DNA from: Massilia rhizosphaerae
Lineage (GTDB): Bacteria > Pseudomonadota > Gammaproteobacteria > Burkholderiales > Burkholderiaceae_D
Direction: 5' to 3'
Assembly: GCF_016093545.1 (NCBI RefSeq)
Contig: NZ_JADKYX010000020.1
Location: forward strand, 62,001 to 126,000
Length of the DNA: 64,000 nt
A program made the position numbers and the translations under genes. Under the pieces are notes generated by a model. It did no database searches. It had not been told where the DNA came from and saw only the letters and a program-made list of their open reading frames with translations. Of this stretch, positions 53,423 through 62,455 are shown piece by piece; the stretch's first letter is position 1; each line of letters opens with the position of its first letter.

Positions 53423-54100
53423 CTATTGACGACGTTTCCGACGCCGCAACACGACGACACCCAGCAGACCCGCTCCGAACAGCGTGGCCGTGGCCGGTTC
53501 GGGGACGGGAACCGGACCGGGAGGCGGCACCGGCGCAGGGAGCGTCACCGGATCTCCGTTCATGATCAGCGCGGTTGCGTTAAACGCATTGAATTGCGTA
53601 CTCGCCGTGCCGGAACCGACCGAAAATTGAACAATCGGATTTTGTGGCGAAGGAAGGTACAGGAAATCAATCAATGAATCCGTGTGAACGGCCTGCGACA
53701 CGGTTTCCTGTACGCGAACCTGACGTCCGAGCGCATCTATTCCGCCGCCCCACAAGGAGAGGGAATAAGGAGAAATCACCGATTCGTTCATCGTGACCCC
53801 GTCGGTCACACCGAATGTGTACGTCACGCCGTCTACGGTCGCCGAAACAGCAAATGGTCCGCTCGACATCTCCGTCGTGTAGTTCCCCGGACTTCTCGTG
53901 TACTTGACAGGTGCATCCAGGTCAGCACTGACGGTCAGGACGTACGGCAAACCGCCCAGGATGCCCTTCCCGCTGAACAGGCCCAAATTGTCGTGGCCGA
54001 GAGAAATCACGCCACTCATGCTTACTGTCATTACCGTCGCGTTCGCAAATCCCGCGACCGCCAATGCCGTAGCCACAACTGCCAGTTTCACTTTCTTCAC
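53423..54100 (-). CDS. PEP-CTERM sorting domain protein
   Basis: 225 residues. A signal peptide (1 to about 21, cleavage after ANA) leads to a beta-rich secreted domain of unknown fold and a Pro-rich spacer (PAPVPPPGPVPVPEP). The C-terminus is a complete PEP-CTERM tail: VPEP, a hydrophobic helix (ATATLFGAGLLGVVVL) and RRRKRRQ. The tail is recognised by an exosortase (EpsH/XrtA type), usually in exopolysaccharide-making bacteria. No exosortase is in the window. Possibly a matrix or surface protein. Confidence 0.9.
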   Translation of the reverse strand: MKKVKLAVVATALAVAGFANATVMTVSMSGVISLGHDNLGLFSGKGILGGLPYVLTVSADLDAPVKYTRSPGNYTTEMSSGPFAVSATVDGVTYTFGVTDGVTMNESVISPYSLSLWGGGIDALGRQVRVQETVSQAVHTDSLIDFLYLPSPQNPIVQFSVGSGTASTQFNAFNATALIMNGDPVTLPAPVPPPGPVPVPEPATATLFGAGLLGVVVLRRRKRRQ

Positions 54101-54357
54101 TTTCCCTCCGCTGATTGTGCAAAGCCTTATTCTAACGATTAAATGAAAATCTTAATCTTTTGAAATGAGAGGTGATATTTGCTCATTTCTGTTTCCACAG
54201 AAAAATATCGCGAATTCCAACAGCGTTCCGGGATGCTGGCGGCGATACATATCGGTCCATTGCCAACGCGCCGGGTCGATCGAGTATCATGCAGGCGCCC
54301 TCGTCGTGCGCAACGAGGGCACGCCGCAAACCGCATGCATAGAGGTCAACCACAAAA

Positions 54358-55122
54358 ATGAAAATCGCCACCTGGAACGTCAACTCGCTGAAAGTCCGCC
54401 TGCCCCACCTGCTCCAGTGGCTTGCCGCCAACCCCGTCGACGTGCTCTGCATCCAGGAGACCAAGCTCACCGACGACAAATTCCCGGTGGCCGAGATCAA
54501 CGCGGCCGGCTATGAGGTGGTGTTCAGCGGCCAGAAGACGTACAACGGCGTCGCGATCCTGTCGCGCCTCTCCATCGCCGACGTCGTGCGCAACAATCCG
54601 CACTACCAGGACGAGCAGCAACGCCTGATCGCGGCGACCATCGACGGCGTGCGCTTCATCTGCGCCTACGTGCCGAACGGCCAGGCCGTCGGCTCGGACA
54701 AATACGCCTACAAGCTGGGCTGGTTCGACGCGCTGCGTCGGTGGGTCGGCGCAGAACTGGCGATGCACGAACAGTTCGCAATCCTGGGCGACTACAACAT
54801 CGCCCCCGAAGACCGCGACGTGCACGACCCCGAACTGTGGGCCGGCCAGATCCACTGCTCCGACCTGGAACGCGAGGCGCTGCGCGAGCTGTGCGGCCTC
54901 GGCCTCGTCGACGCGTTCCGGCTGTTCGAGCAGCCCGAGAAGCAGTACAGCTGGTGGGATTACCGCCAGATGGCGTTCCGGCGCAACCGCGGGCTGCGCA
55001 TCGACCACATCCTGTTGTCGCAGGCGCTGGCCAGGCGCTGCGAGGCGTGCGTCATCGACCGCGAACCGCGCAAGTGGGAGCAGCCGTCGGATCACACGCC
55101 GGTGATCGCGACGATCGTTTAA
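54358..55122 (+). CDS. xth: Exodeoxyribonuclease III
   Basis: AP endonuclease/3'-5' exonuclease in base-excision repair, 254 residues. Conserved blocks: MKIATWNVNSLKVRL (metal Asn), CIQETKL (metal Glu), GDYNIAPEDRDV (catalytic Asp/Asn), and the C-terminal SDHTPVIATI with the catalytic Asp-His. Length matches XthA-type enzymes. Its last four bases overlap the stop of the convergent GGDEF-EAL gene. Confidence 0.95.
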   Translation: MKIATWNVNSLKVRLPHLLQWLAANPVDVLCIQETKLTDDKFPVAEINAAGYEVVFSGQKTYNGVAILSRLSIADVVRNNPHYQDEQQRLIAATIDGVRFICAYVPNGQAVGSDKYAYKLGWFDALRRWVGAELAMHEQFAILGDYNIAPEDRDVHDPELWAGQIHCSDLEREALRELCGLGLVDAFRLFEQPEKQYSWWDYRQMAFRRNRGLRIDHILLSQALARRCEACVIDREPRKWEQPSDHTPVIATIV

Positions 55123-57986
55123 TACGGCGTGGCGAAGAGCGCCGGCACCGCGCCGGCTTCGACCGGCCGCGCGAACAGATAGCCCTGGGCGTACTGGCAG
55201 CCGGCGCGGCGCAGCAGCGCCAGCTGCGCCTCGGTTTCCACGCCCTCGGCCACGACCGCCATCTGCAGGCTGCCCGCCAGCGCCATGATCGCGGCGACGA
55301 TGGCCTGGTCCTCGCCGCTGGATTCGATATCGCGCACGAAGGCGCGGTCGATCTTGATCTTGCGGACCGGGAAGCGCTTCAGGTACGCGAGGCTCGAATA
55401 GCCGGTGCCGAAGTCGTCGATCGACAGGCGGATGCCCATGCGGTAGATCTGGCCCAGCGTCTCCAGCGTCTGGCCGCCGTGCTGCATCAGCGCCGTCTCC
55501 GTGATCTCGAATTCCAGCAGGCCCGGGGCGATGCCGGTGTCGTGGACGATGTCGCGGATCGACTGGATCAGGCCCCGGTGCACGAACTGGCGCGCCGACA
55601 GGTTGACGGCCAGCGGCAGCGCCGGCAGGCCCGCGCGCTGCCAGGCCATCGCCTGCTCGCACGCGCGCCGGATCACCCATTCGCCGACGGGCACGATCAG
55701 GCCGTTCTCTTCCAGGATCGGGATGAAGTCGTCGGGCGCCACGAGCCCCTGCTCCGGATGGCGCCAGCGCAGCAGCACTTCCAGGCCGTGCACGCGGCCG
55801 TCCTGCGTGCCCACGATCGGTTGGTAGAACAACTCGAACTCCTCGCGCAGCAGGGCGCCGCGCAGGCGCGTCTCCAGCTCGAAATGGCGCGCGGCGGCCG
55901 CGTTCATCGGCTCCGCGTAGAACTGGTAGTTGTTGCGGCCCGCCGCCTTGGCGTAGTACATCGCGGCGTCGGCCTTGCGCATCAGGCTCGTCGCGTCCGC
56001 GCCGTCGTCCGGGTACAGGCAGATGCCGATCGACGGCGAGATGTGCAGGTTGCGGCCCTCGAATTCGACCGGCGCCGCCAGCGCCTCGATGATCTTGTCG
56101 CCCACGAGGCCGCACTCCTCGGCCTGGCGCACGCCCGGCACCAGCACGACGAATTCGTCGCCGCCCAGGCGCGCGACGGTGTCGCTGGCGCGCACGACGC
56201 GGCACAGGCGCCGCGCCACTTCCTTCAGAAGGTGGTCGCCCGTCAGGTGGCCGAGCGAATCGTTGATGGTCTTGAAGCGGTCCAGGTCGATGAACAGCAG
56301 GGCCAGTTTCAGGCCGTCGCGCCGCGCCGCCAGCAGCGCGCGGTCGAGGCGTTCGGACAGCAGCGCGCGGTTCGGCAGGCCCGTGAGCGCATCGTGGTAG
56401 GCCATGTGGTGCACGCGCGCCTCGGCCTGGCGCCGCTCGACGATTTCGGCCTGCAGCTCCGCCGTGCGTTCCTGCACGCGCACTTCGAGTTCGTCGCGCG
56501 CGCGGCGCAGCGCGTCGGCCGCCTCGCGCTGGGCGGTGACGTCGTCGATCAGCCAGACGCTGCGCCCGCCCCGCTCCGCCATGTCGAACGGGCGGCCCGA
56601 CAGGCGCGCCCAGAAGCGCGTGCCGTCGCGCCGCACCAGTTCGTGTTCGGCCATGTGCACGCGGCCCGCCTCGAAGTCGCGTTGGGTCTGTTCGCGCGCG
56701 GCCAGCCAGCCCGCGTCGTCGGGATACAGCTCGCGCACGGGCAGCCCCTCGATGCTGCCGCCGCGATGGCCGAACAGCTCTTCCATCTTGCGGTTGCAGT
56801 GCAGCGTGCGGCCTTTTTCGACGACGGCGATGCCCAGCACGGCGTTGTCGAGGATCGCCTGGTTTTCCAGCAGCGCGTTGCGCAGCGATTCCTCGGCCGC
56901 CTTCTGGCCCGTGCGGTCCTCGATCATCCAGATCATCGTGCCCATGGCCAGCTCGCGCGGGTTGACGGCGTAGCCGATCATGTTCACCCACATCGGCGTG
57001 CCGTCGCGGCGCACCATCGTCGTCTCGGTCTTGAACGAACCGCCCTGGCCCAGCACGCCGTACGCCGTGCGGCCCAGCTCGGCGAAGGCGTCGTCGCTGG
57101 GATACAGCATGCGCGTCGACAGGCCCAGCGCCTCGTCGGGCCCGTAGCCGAACATCGTGCCGAAGCAGCCGTTGTAGCGGGTGATCGTGCGCTCGCGCGT
57201 GAAGAAGATGCCGATCGTGGCGTTGGTCATGATCGCCTGGATCTCGGTGAGCGCCTGGCGCGCTTCCGACACGTCTTCGACGATCCACACGGTGCCGGCC
57301 TCGCGCGCGCTCATGTCGACGGCCTTGGCGCGGATGCGGCACCAGATCGTGCTGCCGTCGCGATGGCGCAGCGGCACCTCGCTCTTTTCGAACAGGTGCC
57401 CGCTCGCCAGCACGACCACGGCTTCGCCGATGAACGCCTCGTACTGGGCGCGCGTGGCGAAGACCTGGTCCGGGCTGTGGTTGATCAGTTCTTCCGGCGC
57501 ATAGCCCAGCATCTCGGCCATGCGCGGATTGCAGGACTTGACGAGGTCGGGCAAGGTCACGGCGATGCCGACCGGCGCATGCTCGACCACCGCGGCCTGT
57601 TCCAGCAGGCGCCCGCGCAGCGCGGCCTGGCCGTCGCCAAACGTGAGCACGTCGCCGAACACGAACACGGCGCCGGCGCCGCCCGCGCCCGGCGGCAGCG
57701 GCTTCGCGCGGACCTCGACGGGCCGGCTGCGGCCAGCGCATTCGATCAGTGCGTCCCAGCGGCGCTCGCCGGCCAGCGACAGGCGGATCTCGACCGCCAG
57801 CGCCGCCGCCGTGTGCGCGCAGAACAGCGATACCAACGGACGGCCGTCGACCTCGCCGCCGGCCAGTTCGACGAGCGCCGCGTTCGCGGCCCAGATCCTG
57901 CCTTCGCCATCGCAGGCGCACGCCGGCGCCGCGATCAATGCCAATGCCTCGGCCACCAAGGCCGGTGTACTCGTTCCCCTATCCAT
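55119..57986 (-). CDS. Multi-PAS GGDEF-EAL bifunctional cyclic-di-GMP protein
   Basis: 955 residues, cytoplasmic. Four PAS-like sensor domains fill the first 520 residues (RDGSTIWCRIRAK, RRDGTPMWVNMIGYAV and RRDGTRFWARLSGRP are their core strands). A short coiled coil (EVRVQERTAELQAEIVERRQ) leads to GGDEF with RASD-TVAR-LGGDEF, that is, an intact active site and inhibitory site. The EAL domain has HGLEVLLRWRHP, LEFEITE, SIDDFGTGYSSL, KIDR, AEGVET and QGYLFARP, so all catalytic positions appear present. It could make and break c-di-GMP. Start ATG 57986 has GAGGACGAGG just upstream. Confidence 0.93.
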   Translation of the reverse strand: MDRGTSTPALVAEALALIAAPACACDGEGRIWAANAALVELAGGEVDGRPLVSLFCAHTAAALAVEIRLSLAGERRWDALIECAGRSRPVEVRAKPLPPGAGGAGAVFVFGDVLTFGDGQAALRGRLLEQAAVVEHAPVGIAVTLPDLVKSCNPRMAEMLGYAPEELINHSPDQVFATRAQYEAFIGEAVVVLASGHLFEKSEVPLRHRDGSTIWCRIRAKAVDMSAREAGTVWIVEDVSEARQALTEIQAIMTNATIGIFFTRERTITRYNGCFGTMFGYGPDEALGLSTRMLYPSDDAFAELGRTAYGVLGQGGSFKTETTMVRRDGTPMWVNMIGYAVNPRELAMGTMIWMIEDRTGQKAAEESLRNALLENQAILDNAVLGIAVVEKGRTLHCNRKMEELFGHRGGSIEGLPVRELYPDDAGWLAAREQTQRDFEAGRVHMAEHELVRRDGTRFWARLSGRPFDMAERGGRSVWLIDDVTAQREAADALRRARDELEVRVQERTAELQAEIVERRQAEARVHHMAYHDALTGLPNRALLSERLDRALLAARRDGLKLALLFIDLDRFKTINDSLGHLTGDHLLKEVARRLCRVVRASDTVARLGGDEFVVLVPGVRQAEECGLVGDKIIEALAAPVEFEGRNLHISPSIGICLYPDDGADATSLMRKADAAMYYAKAAGRNNYQFYAEPMNAAAARHFELETRLRGALLREEFELFYQPIVGTQDGRVHGLEVLLRWRHPEQGLVAPDDFIPILEENGLIVPVGEWVIRRACEQAMAWQRAGLPALPLAVNLSARQFVHRGLIQSIRDIVHDTGIAPGLLEFEITETALMQHGGQTLETLGQIYRMGIRLSIDDFGTGYSSLAYLKRFPVRKIKIDRAFVRDIESSGEDQAIVAAIMALAGSLQMAVVAEGVETEAQLALLRRAGCQYAQGYLFARPVEAGAVPALFATPY

Positions 57987-58112
57987 CCCTCGTCCTCGTC
58001 AGGCCCGTTGACGGGGCTCTTTTTCGAATTTGGGTGGATGATATCCGAAAATCAACGTAATTTATCGTTTGGAAATACGAAAAACCGGATGTGACGCGGC
58101 GCAGCAACGGTC

Positions 58113-59315
58113 TCAGAACGCATCGGCCGGCACGCGCACCCATCCCTCCATCAGCACCCGCGCGCTCCGGCTCATCACGGCTTTCGTGACGACCCAGTCG
58201 GCGCCCTCCTGGCGCGCCTCGGCGCCGACCCGCAACGTCCCGGACGGATGGCCGAACCGCACGGCCTCGTGCGCGCGTCCGCCCGCGGCGAGGCTCACGA
58301 GCGTGCCCGGAATCGCGGCCGCCGTGCCGATGGCGACGGCCGCCGTGCCCATCATCGCGTGGTGCAGCTTGCCCATCGACAGGGCGCGCACGAGCAGGTC
58401 GACGTCGCCCGCCTCGACCCGCTTGCCGCTCGACGCCGTGTAGCCGGCGGGCGGCGCGACGAAGGCGACCTTCGGCGTGTGCTGGCGCAGTGCGGCGTCT
58501 TCGACGTGCGCGATCAGGCCCATGCGCATCGCGCCGTAGGCACGGATCGTCTCGAACATCGCCAGCGCCTTCGGATCGCCGTTGACGGCGTCCTGCAGCT
58601 CCGTGCCCGTGTAGCCGATGTCGGCCGCGTTCACGAAGACGGTCGGGATGCCGGCGTTGATCATCGTCGCCTTGAGGGTGCCGACGCCCGGCACTTCGAG
58701 GTCGTCAACCAGGTGCCCGGTCGGGAACATGGCGCCGCCGCCCTCACCGCCGTTCTCTCCTGCTTCGGCAGCGGGGTCCATGAATTCGAGCATGACTTCG
58801 GCCGCCGGGAACGTGACGCCATCCAGCTCGAAGTCGCCCGTCTCCTGCACCTGGCCGTTCACGACCGGGACGTGGGCGACGATCGTCTTGTTGATGTTGG
58901 CCTGCCAGATGCGGACCGTCACCGTGCCGTGGTCCGGGATGCGCGCCGGATCGATGAAGCCGTTGGCGATGGCATACGGGCCGACCGCGGCCGACAGGTT
59001 GCCGCAGTTGCCGCTCCAGTCGACGAACGGCTTGTCGATGGCGACCTGGCCGAACAGATAGTCGACGTCGTGGCCGGGCCGCGTGCTGGGCGCGACGATG
59101 ACGGTCTTGCTCGTGCTGGACGTGGCGCCGCCCATGCCGTCGATGTGCTTGGCGTAGGGGTCGGGGCTGCCGATCACGCGCAGCAGCAACCGGTCGCGCG
59201 CCGCGCCGGGGACCTGCGCCGCTTCCGGCAGGTCCTGCAGGCGGAAGAACACGCCTTTGCTCGTCCCGCCGCGCATGTAGACGGCGGGGATTTTGATTTG
59301 GGGTGCGTGGATCAT
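58113..59315 (-). CDS. prpF: 2-methylaconitate cis-trans isomerase PrpF
   Basis: Isomerises the 2-methylaconitate made by AcnD in the methylcitrate route of propionate use. 400 residues, normal. N-terminal YMRGGTSKGVFF and GMGGATSSTSK, and the central VDWSGNCGNLSAAVGPYAI with its Cys, are family marks. Ribosome site AAAGGA is 5 bases before ATG 59315. Last gene of the operon, 9 bp after acnD; prpF and acnD occur together in genomes with this variant of the pathway. Confidence 0.96.
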   Translation of the reverse strand: MIHAPQIKIPAVYMRGGTSKGVFFRLQDLPEAAQVPGAARDRLLLRVIGSPDPYAKHIDGMGGATSSTSKTVIVAPSTRPGHDVDYLFGQVAIDKPFVDWSGNCGNLSAAVGPYAIANGFIDPARIPDHGTVTVRIWQANINKTIVAHVPVVNGQVQETGDFELDGVTFPAAEVMLEFMDPAAEAGENGGEGGGAMFPTGHLVDDLEVPGVGTLKATMINAGIPTVFVNAADIGYTGTELQDAVNGDPKALAMFETIRAYGAMRMGLIAHVEDAALRQHTPKVAFVAPPAGYTASSGKRVEAGDVDLLVRALSMGKLHHAMMGTAAVAIGTAAAIPGTLVSLAAGGRAHEAVRFGHPSGTLRVGAEARQEGADWVVTKAVMSRSARVLMEGWVRVPADAF

Positions 59316-59324
59316 GGATGTCCT

Positions 59325-61925
59325 TTACGCCGCGACTTTGGAAGATGCAAGGAAGTCCTGCGCAAACCGCTGCAGCACCCCGCCCGCCTCGTAGATCGAC
59401 ACTTCCTCCGCCGTGTCGAGCCGGCAGGTGACGGGCACCTCGACGGTCTCGCCGGACTTGCGATGGATGACGAGCGTGAGCGTGGCCCGCGGCGTGCGTG
59501 CGCCGACGACGTCGAACGTCTCGGTCCCGTCGATGCCCAGGGTGAGGCGCGTGGTCCCCGGCTGGAATTCCAGCGGCAGCACGCCCATGCCGACGAGGTT
59601 CGTGCGGTGGATGCGCTCGAAGCCCTCGGCCGCGATGGCTTCCACGCCCGCCAGCCGCACGCCCTTCGCGGCCCAGTCGCGCGACGAGCCCTGGCCGTAG
59701 TCCGCGCCGGCGATCACGATCAAGGGCTGCTTGCGCTGCATGTACGTCTCGATCGCTTCCCACATCCGCGTCACGGTGCCTTCCGGCTCGATGCGCGCGA
59801 GCGAACCGGCGCGCACACCGCCGTCCGGATTGCGCACCATCTCGTTCCTCAAGGTCGGGTTCGCGAAGGTGGCGCGCTGCGCCGTCAGGTGGTCGCCGCG
59901 GTGCGTCGCGTACGAATTGAAATCCTCTTCCGGCAGCCCCATCTTCGCGAGGTATTCGCCCGCGGCGCTGTCGCGCATGATGGCGTTCGACGGCGACAAA
60001 TGGTCCGTCGTGATGTTGTCGCCCAGGACCGCCAGCGGCCGCATGCCGCGCAGCGTGCGCTCGCCCGCGAGCGCGCCTTCCCAGTACGGCGGACGGCGGA
60101 TATAGGTACTCATCGGGCGCCAGTCGTACAGCGGCGAGACGGCTTCATCGCCCGCCTCGCGGCGCGCGAACATGATGTCGTAGACCTTGCGGAACTGCTG
60201 CGGCTTCACCGCCCGCTCGACGACGGCGTCGATCTCCGCGTCGCTCGGCCAGATGTCGGCAAGGCGCACCGGGTTGCCGGCGGCGTCGACGCCCAGCACG
60301 TCCTTTTCGATGTCGAAGCGGATCGTGCCCGCGATCGCATACGCGACGACGAGCGCCGGCGACGCAAGGAACGCCTGCTTCGCATATGGGTGGATGCGGC
60401 CGTCGAAATTGCGGTTGCCCGACAGGACGGCCGTCGCGTACAGGTCGCGCTCGACGATCTCTTGCTGGATCGCCGGATCCAGCGCGCCCGACATGCCGTT
60501 GCACGTCGTGCACGCGAAGGCGACGACGCCGAAGCCCAGCTTTTCCAGTTCCGGCAGCAGCCCCGCCTCTTCCAGGTACAGCGGCACGGCCTTGGAGCCC
60601 GGCGCGAGCGAGGACTTCACCCACGGCTTGCGCGCGAGCCCGCGCGCGTTCGCGTTGCGCGCGAGGAGGCCCGCGGCCACCATGTTGCGCGGATTGTTCG
60701 TGTTCGTGCAGCTCGTGATCGCCGCGATGATCACGGCGCCGTCCGGCATCTTGCCCGGCTCGTTTTCCACGATGCCCGTGATGCCGTGCTGCGCCAGTTC
60801 CGACGTGGCCACGCGCTTGTGCGGGTTCGACGGACCGGCGATATTGCGCACGACGGTCGACAGGTCGAAGTGGAGCGTCCGCTCATATTCCACGTTCCTC
60901 AAGGTGTCGGCCCACAGGCCCGTTTCCTTCGCATACAGCTCGACCAGTTTCACGAGGTCGTCGTCGCGGCCCGTCAGCTTCAGGTACTTGATGGTCTGCT
61001 CGTCGATGGCGAACATCGCCGCCGTGGCGCCGTATTCCGGCGCCATGTTGGAGATGGTCGCGCGGTCGCCCAGCGTGAGGTTCGCGGCGCCCGGGCCGTG
61101 GAACTCGAGGTAGCTCGATACCACTTTCGACTTGCGCAGGAATTCCGTCAGCGCCAGCACGATGTCGGTGGCGGTGATGCCGGGGCCCGGCTTGCCGGTC
61201 AGTTCGACGCCGACGATGTCCGGCAGCCGCATGTACGACGCGCGGCCCAGCATGACGCTCTCCGCTTCCAGGCCGCCGACGCCGACGGCGATGACGCCCA
61301 GCGCGTCGACCATCGGCGTGTGCGAGTCGGTGCCGACGAGCGTGTCGGGGAACGCCACGCCGTCCTTGACCTGCACGACGGGGCTCATGCGTTCCAGGTT
61401 GATCTGGTGCAGGATGCCGTTCCCCGGCGGGATCACGTCGACGTTCTCGAACGCCTTGCGGGTCCATTCGATGAAGTCGAAGCGGTCCTCGTTGCGGCGG
61501 TCCTCGATGGCGCGGTTCTTCGCGAACGCGTCCGGATCGAAGCCGCCGCATTCCACCGCGAGCGAGTGGTCGACGACGAGCTGCGTCGGCACGACCGGGT
61601 TCACGAGCGCGGGATTGCCGCCCTCCTGCGCGATGGCGTCGCGCAGGCCGGCCAGGTCGACGAGGGCCGTCTGGCCGAGGATGTCGTGGCACACGACGCG
61701 CGCGGGGAACCACGGGAAATCGAGGTCGCGGCGGCGTTCGATGAGCTGCTTGAGAGACGGCACCAGCGCGACGGGATCGCAGCGGCGCACGAGGTTTTCG
61801 GCCAGCACGCGCGACGTGTACGGGAGGGTGTCCCAGGCGCCCGGCTGGATGTCCTCGACGGCGGTGCGCGCGTCGAAGTAGTGCAGCTCGGTGCCGTGCA
61901 GGGGTTTGCGGTATTGACTGTTCAT
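59325..61925 (-). CDS. acnD: Fe/S-dependent 2-methylisocitrate dehydratase AcnD
   Basis: Aconitase-family enzyme that dehydrates 2-methylcitrate. 866 residues, the AcnD length (shorter than AcnA). The [4Fe-4S] ligands are in AAITSCTNTNNPRN and FACTTCNGMSG; substrate motifs include GTDSHTPMVDALGV and the swivel-domain YGQGSSRDWAAKG. Start ATG 61925 overlaps the preceding acetyltransferase stop (ATGA). It uses PrpF as partner in place of PrpD. Confidence 0.97.
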   Translation of the reverse strand: MNSQYRKPLHGTELHYFDARTAVEDIQPGAWDTLPYTSRVLAENLVRRCDPVALVPSLKQLIERRRDLDFPWFPARVVCHDILGQTALVDLAGLRDAIAQEGGNPALVNPVVPTQLVVDHSLAVECGGFDPDAFAKNRAIEDRRNEDRFDFIEWTRKAFENVDVIPPGNGILHQINLERMSPVVQVKDGVAFPDTLVGTDSHTPMVDALGVIAVGVGGLEAESVMLGRASYMRLPDIVGVELTGKPGPGITATDIVLALTEFLRKSKVVSSYLEFHGPGAANLTLGDRATISNMAPEYGATAAMFAIDEQTIKYLKLTGRDDDLVKLVELYAKETGLWADTLRNVEYERTLHFDLSTVVRNIAGPSNPHKRVATSELAQHGITGIVENEPGKMPDGAVIIAAITSCTNTNNPRNMVAAGLLARNANARGLARKPWVKSSLAPGSKAVPLYLEEAGLLPELEKLGFGVVAFACTTCNGMSGALDPAIQQEIVERDLYATAVLSGNRNFDGRIHPYAKQAFLASPALVVAYAIAGTIRFDIEKDVLGVDAAGNPVRLADIWPSDAEIDAVVERAVKPQQFRKVYDIMFARREAGDEAVSPLYDWRPMSTYIRRPPYWEGALAGERTLRGMRPLAVLGDNITTDHLSPSNAIMRDSAAGEYLAKMGLPEEDFNSYATHRGDHLTAQRATFANPTLRNEMVRNPDGGVRAGSLARIEPEGTVTRMWEAIETYMQRKQPLIVIAGADYGQGSSRDWAAKGVRLAGVEAIAAEGFERIHRTNLVGMGVLPLEFQPGTTRLTLGIDGTETFDVVGARTPRATLTLVIHRKSGETVEVPVTCRLDTAEEVSIYEAGGVLQRFAQDFLASSKVAA

Positions 61926-62455
61926 GGCGTTGCCTGTGAAACGAGAGAGAGGTGCAGGTGGTGCAGCGCGCGGTACCCGCCCTCATGGTAAATGGCGTCA
62001 GGCTCGACGCCGAACGATTGGAAGCCGAAGGCGTCGTACAGGCGCCGCGCTGGCGTATTGCCGTCGATGAGCTTCAGCGTCAGCCGGCGCACGTGGCCGA
62101 GCGAACGGGCATGGTCGATGATGTGGGCCGTCAACAGGCGCCCCACGCCGGCGCGTTGGTGGCTCCGCGCGACCATCAGGCTACTCAGCATCGCCGAATG
62201 GTGCAGCCGGCTGCCCTTCTTGGCGCAAAGGCAGATGACGCCGGCGAGCACGTCGCCGTCGAACGAGCCGAACCACGCGTAGTCGGGTCGCGCCAGCCGG
62301 TCGGCATGCCAGGTTTCCGATTGCGCGAGCGCGTCCTCGTACGCGGGGCCGTGCGCGAACTGGAAGTCGCGCAGGTTTTCCAGGCGCAGCGCGCGGTACG
62401 CCGCGGCGTCCGCGGCGCCGAGGGGGCGGATGTGGAAGCCGCCTGTGTCCCTCAT
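61922..62455 (-). CDS. GNAT family N-acetyltransferase within the methylcitrate operon
   Basis: 177 residues. GNAT motif A is visible as LMVARSHQRAGVGRLLTAHI (acetyl-CoA pyrophosphate loop), preceded by LAGVICLCAKK and followed by NTPARRLYDAFGFQSFG (motif B). The N-terminal FHIRPLGAADAAAYRALR is standard for GNATs. Start ATG 62455 shares one base with the prpC stop, and the stop overlaps acnD, so it is fully built into the operon. Substrate unknown: a protein lysine acyltransferase acting on pathway enzymes, or a small-molecule acetylase, are both possible. Confidence 0.9.
   Translation of the reverse strand: MRDTGGFHIRPLGAADAAAYRALRLENLRDFQFAHGPAYEDALAQSETWHADRLARPDYAWFGSFDGDVLAGVICLCAKKGSRLHHSAMLSSLMVARSHQRAGVGRLLTAHIIDHARSLGHVRRLTLKLIDGNTPARRLYDAFGFQSFGVEPDAIYHEGGYRALHHLHLSLVSQATP

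Noticed and set aside
58248..61991. A 1247-residue plus-strand frame opposite prpF and acnD
   Set aside because: Antisense to two firmly identified enzymes; the translation is Arg/His/Val/Asp-rich noise.
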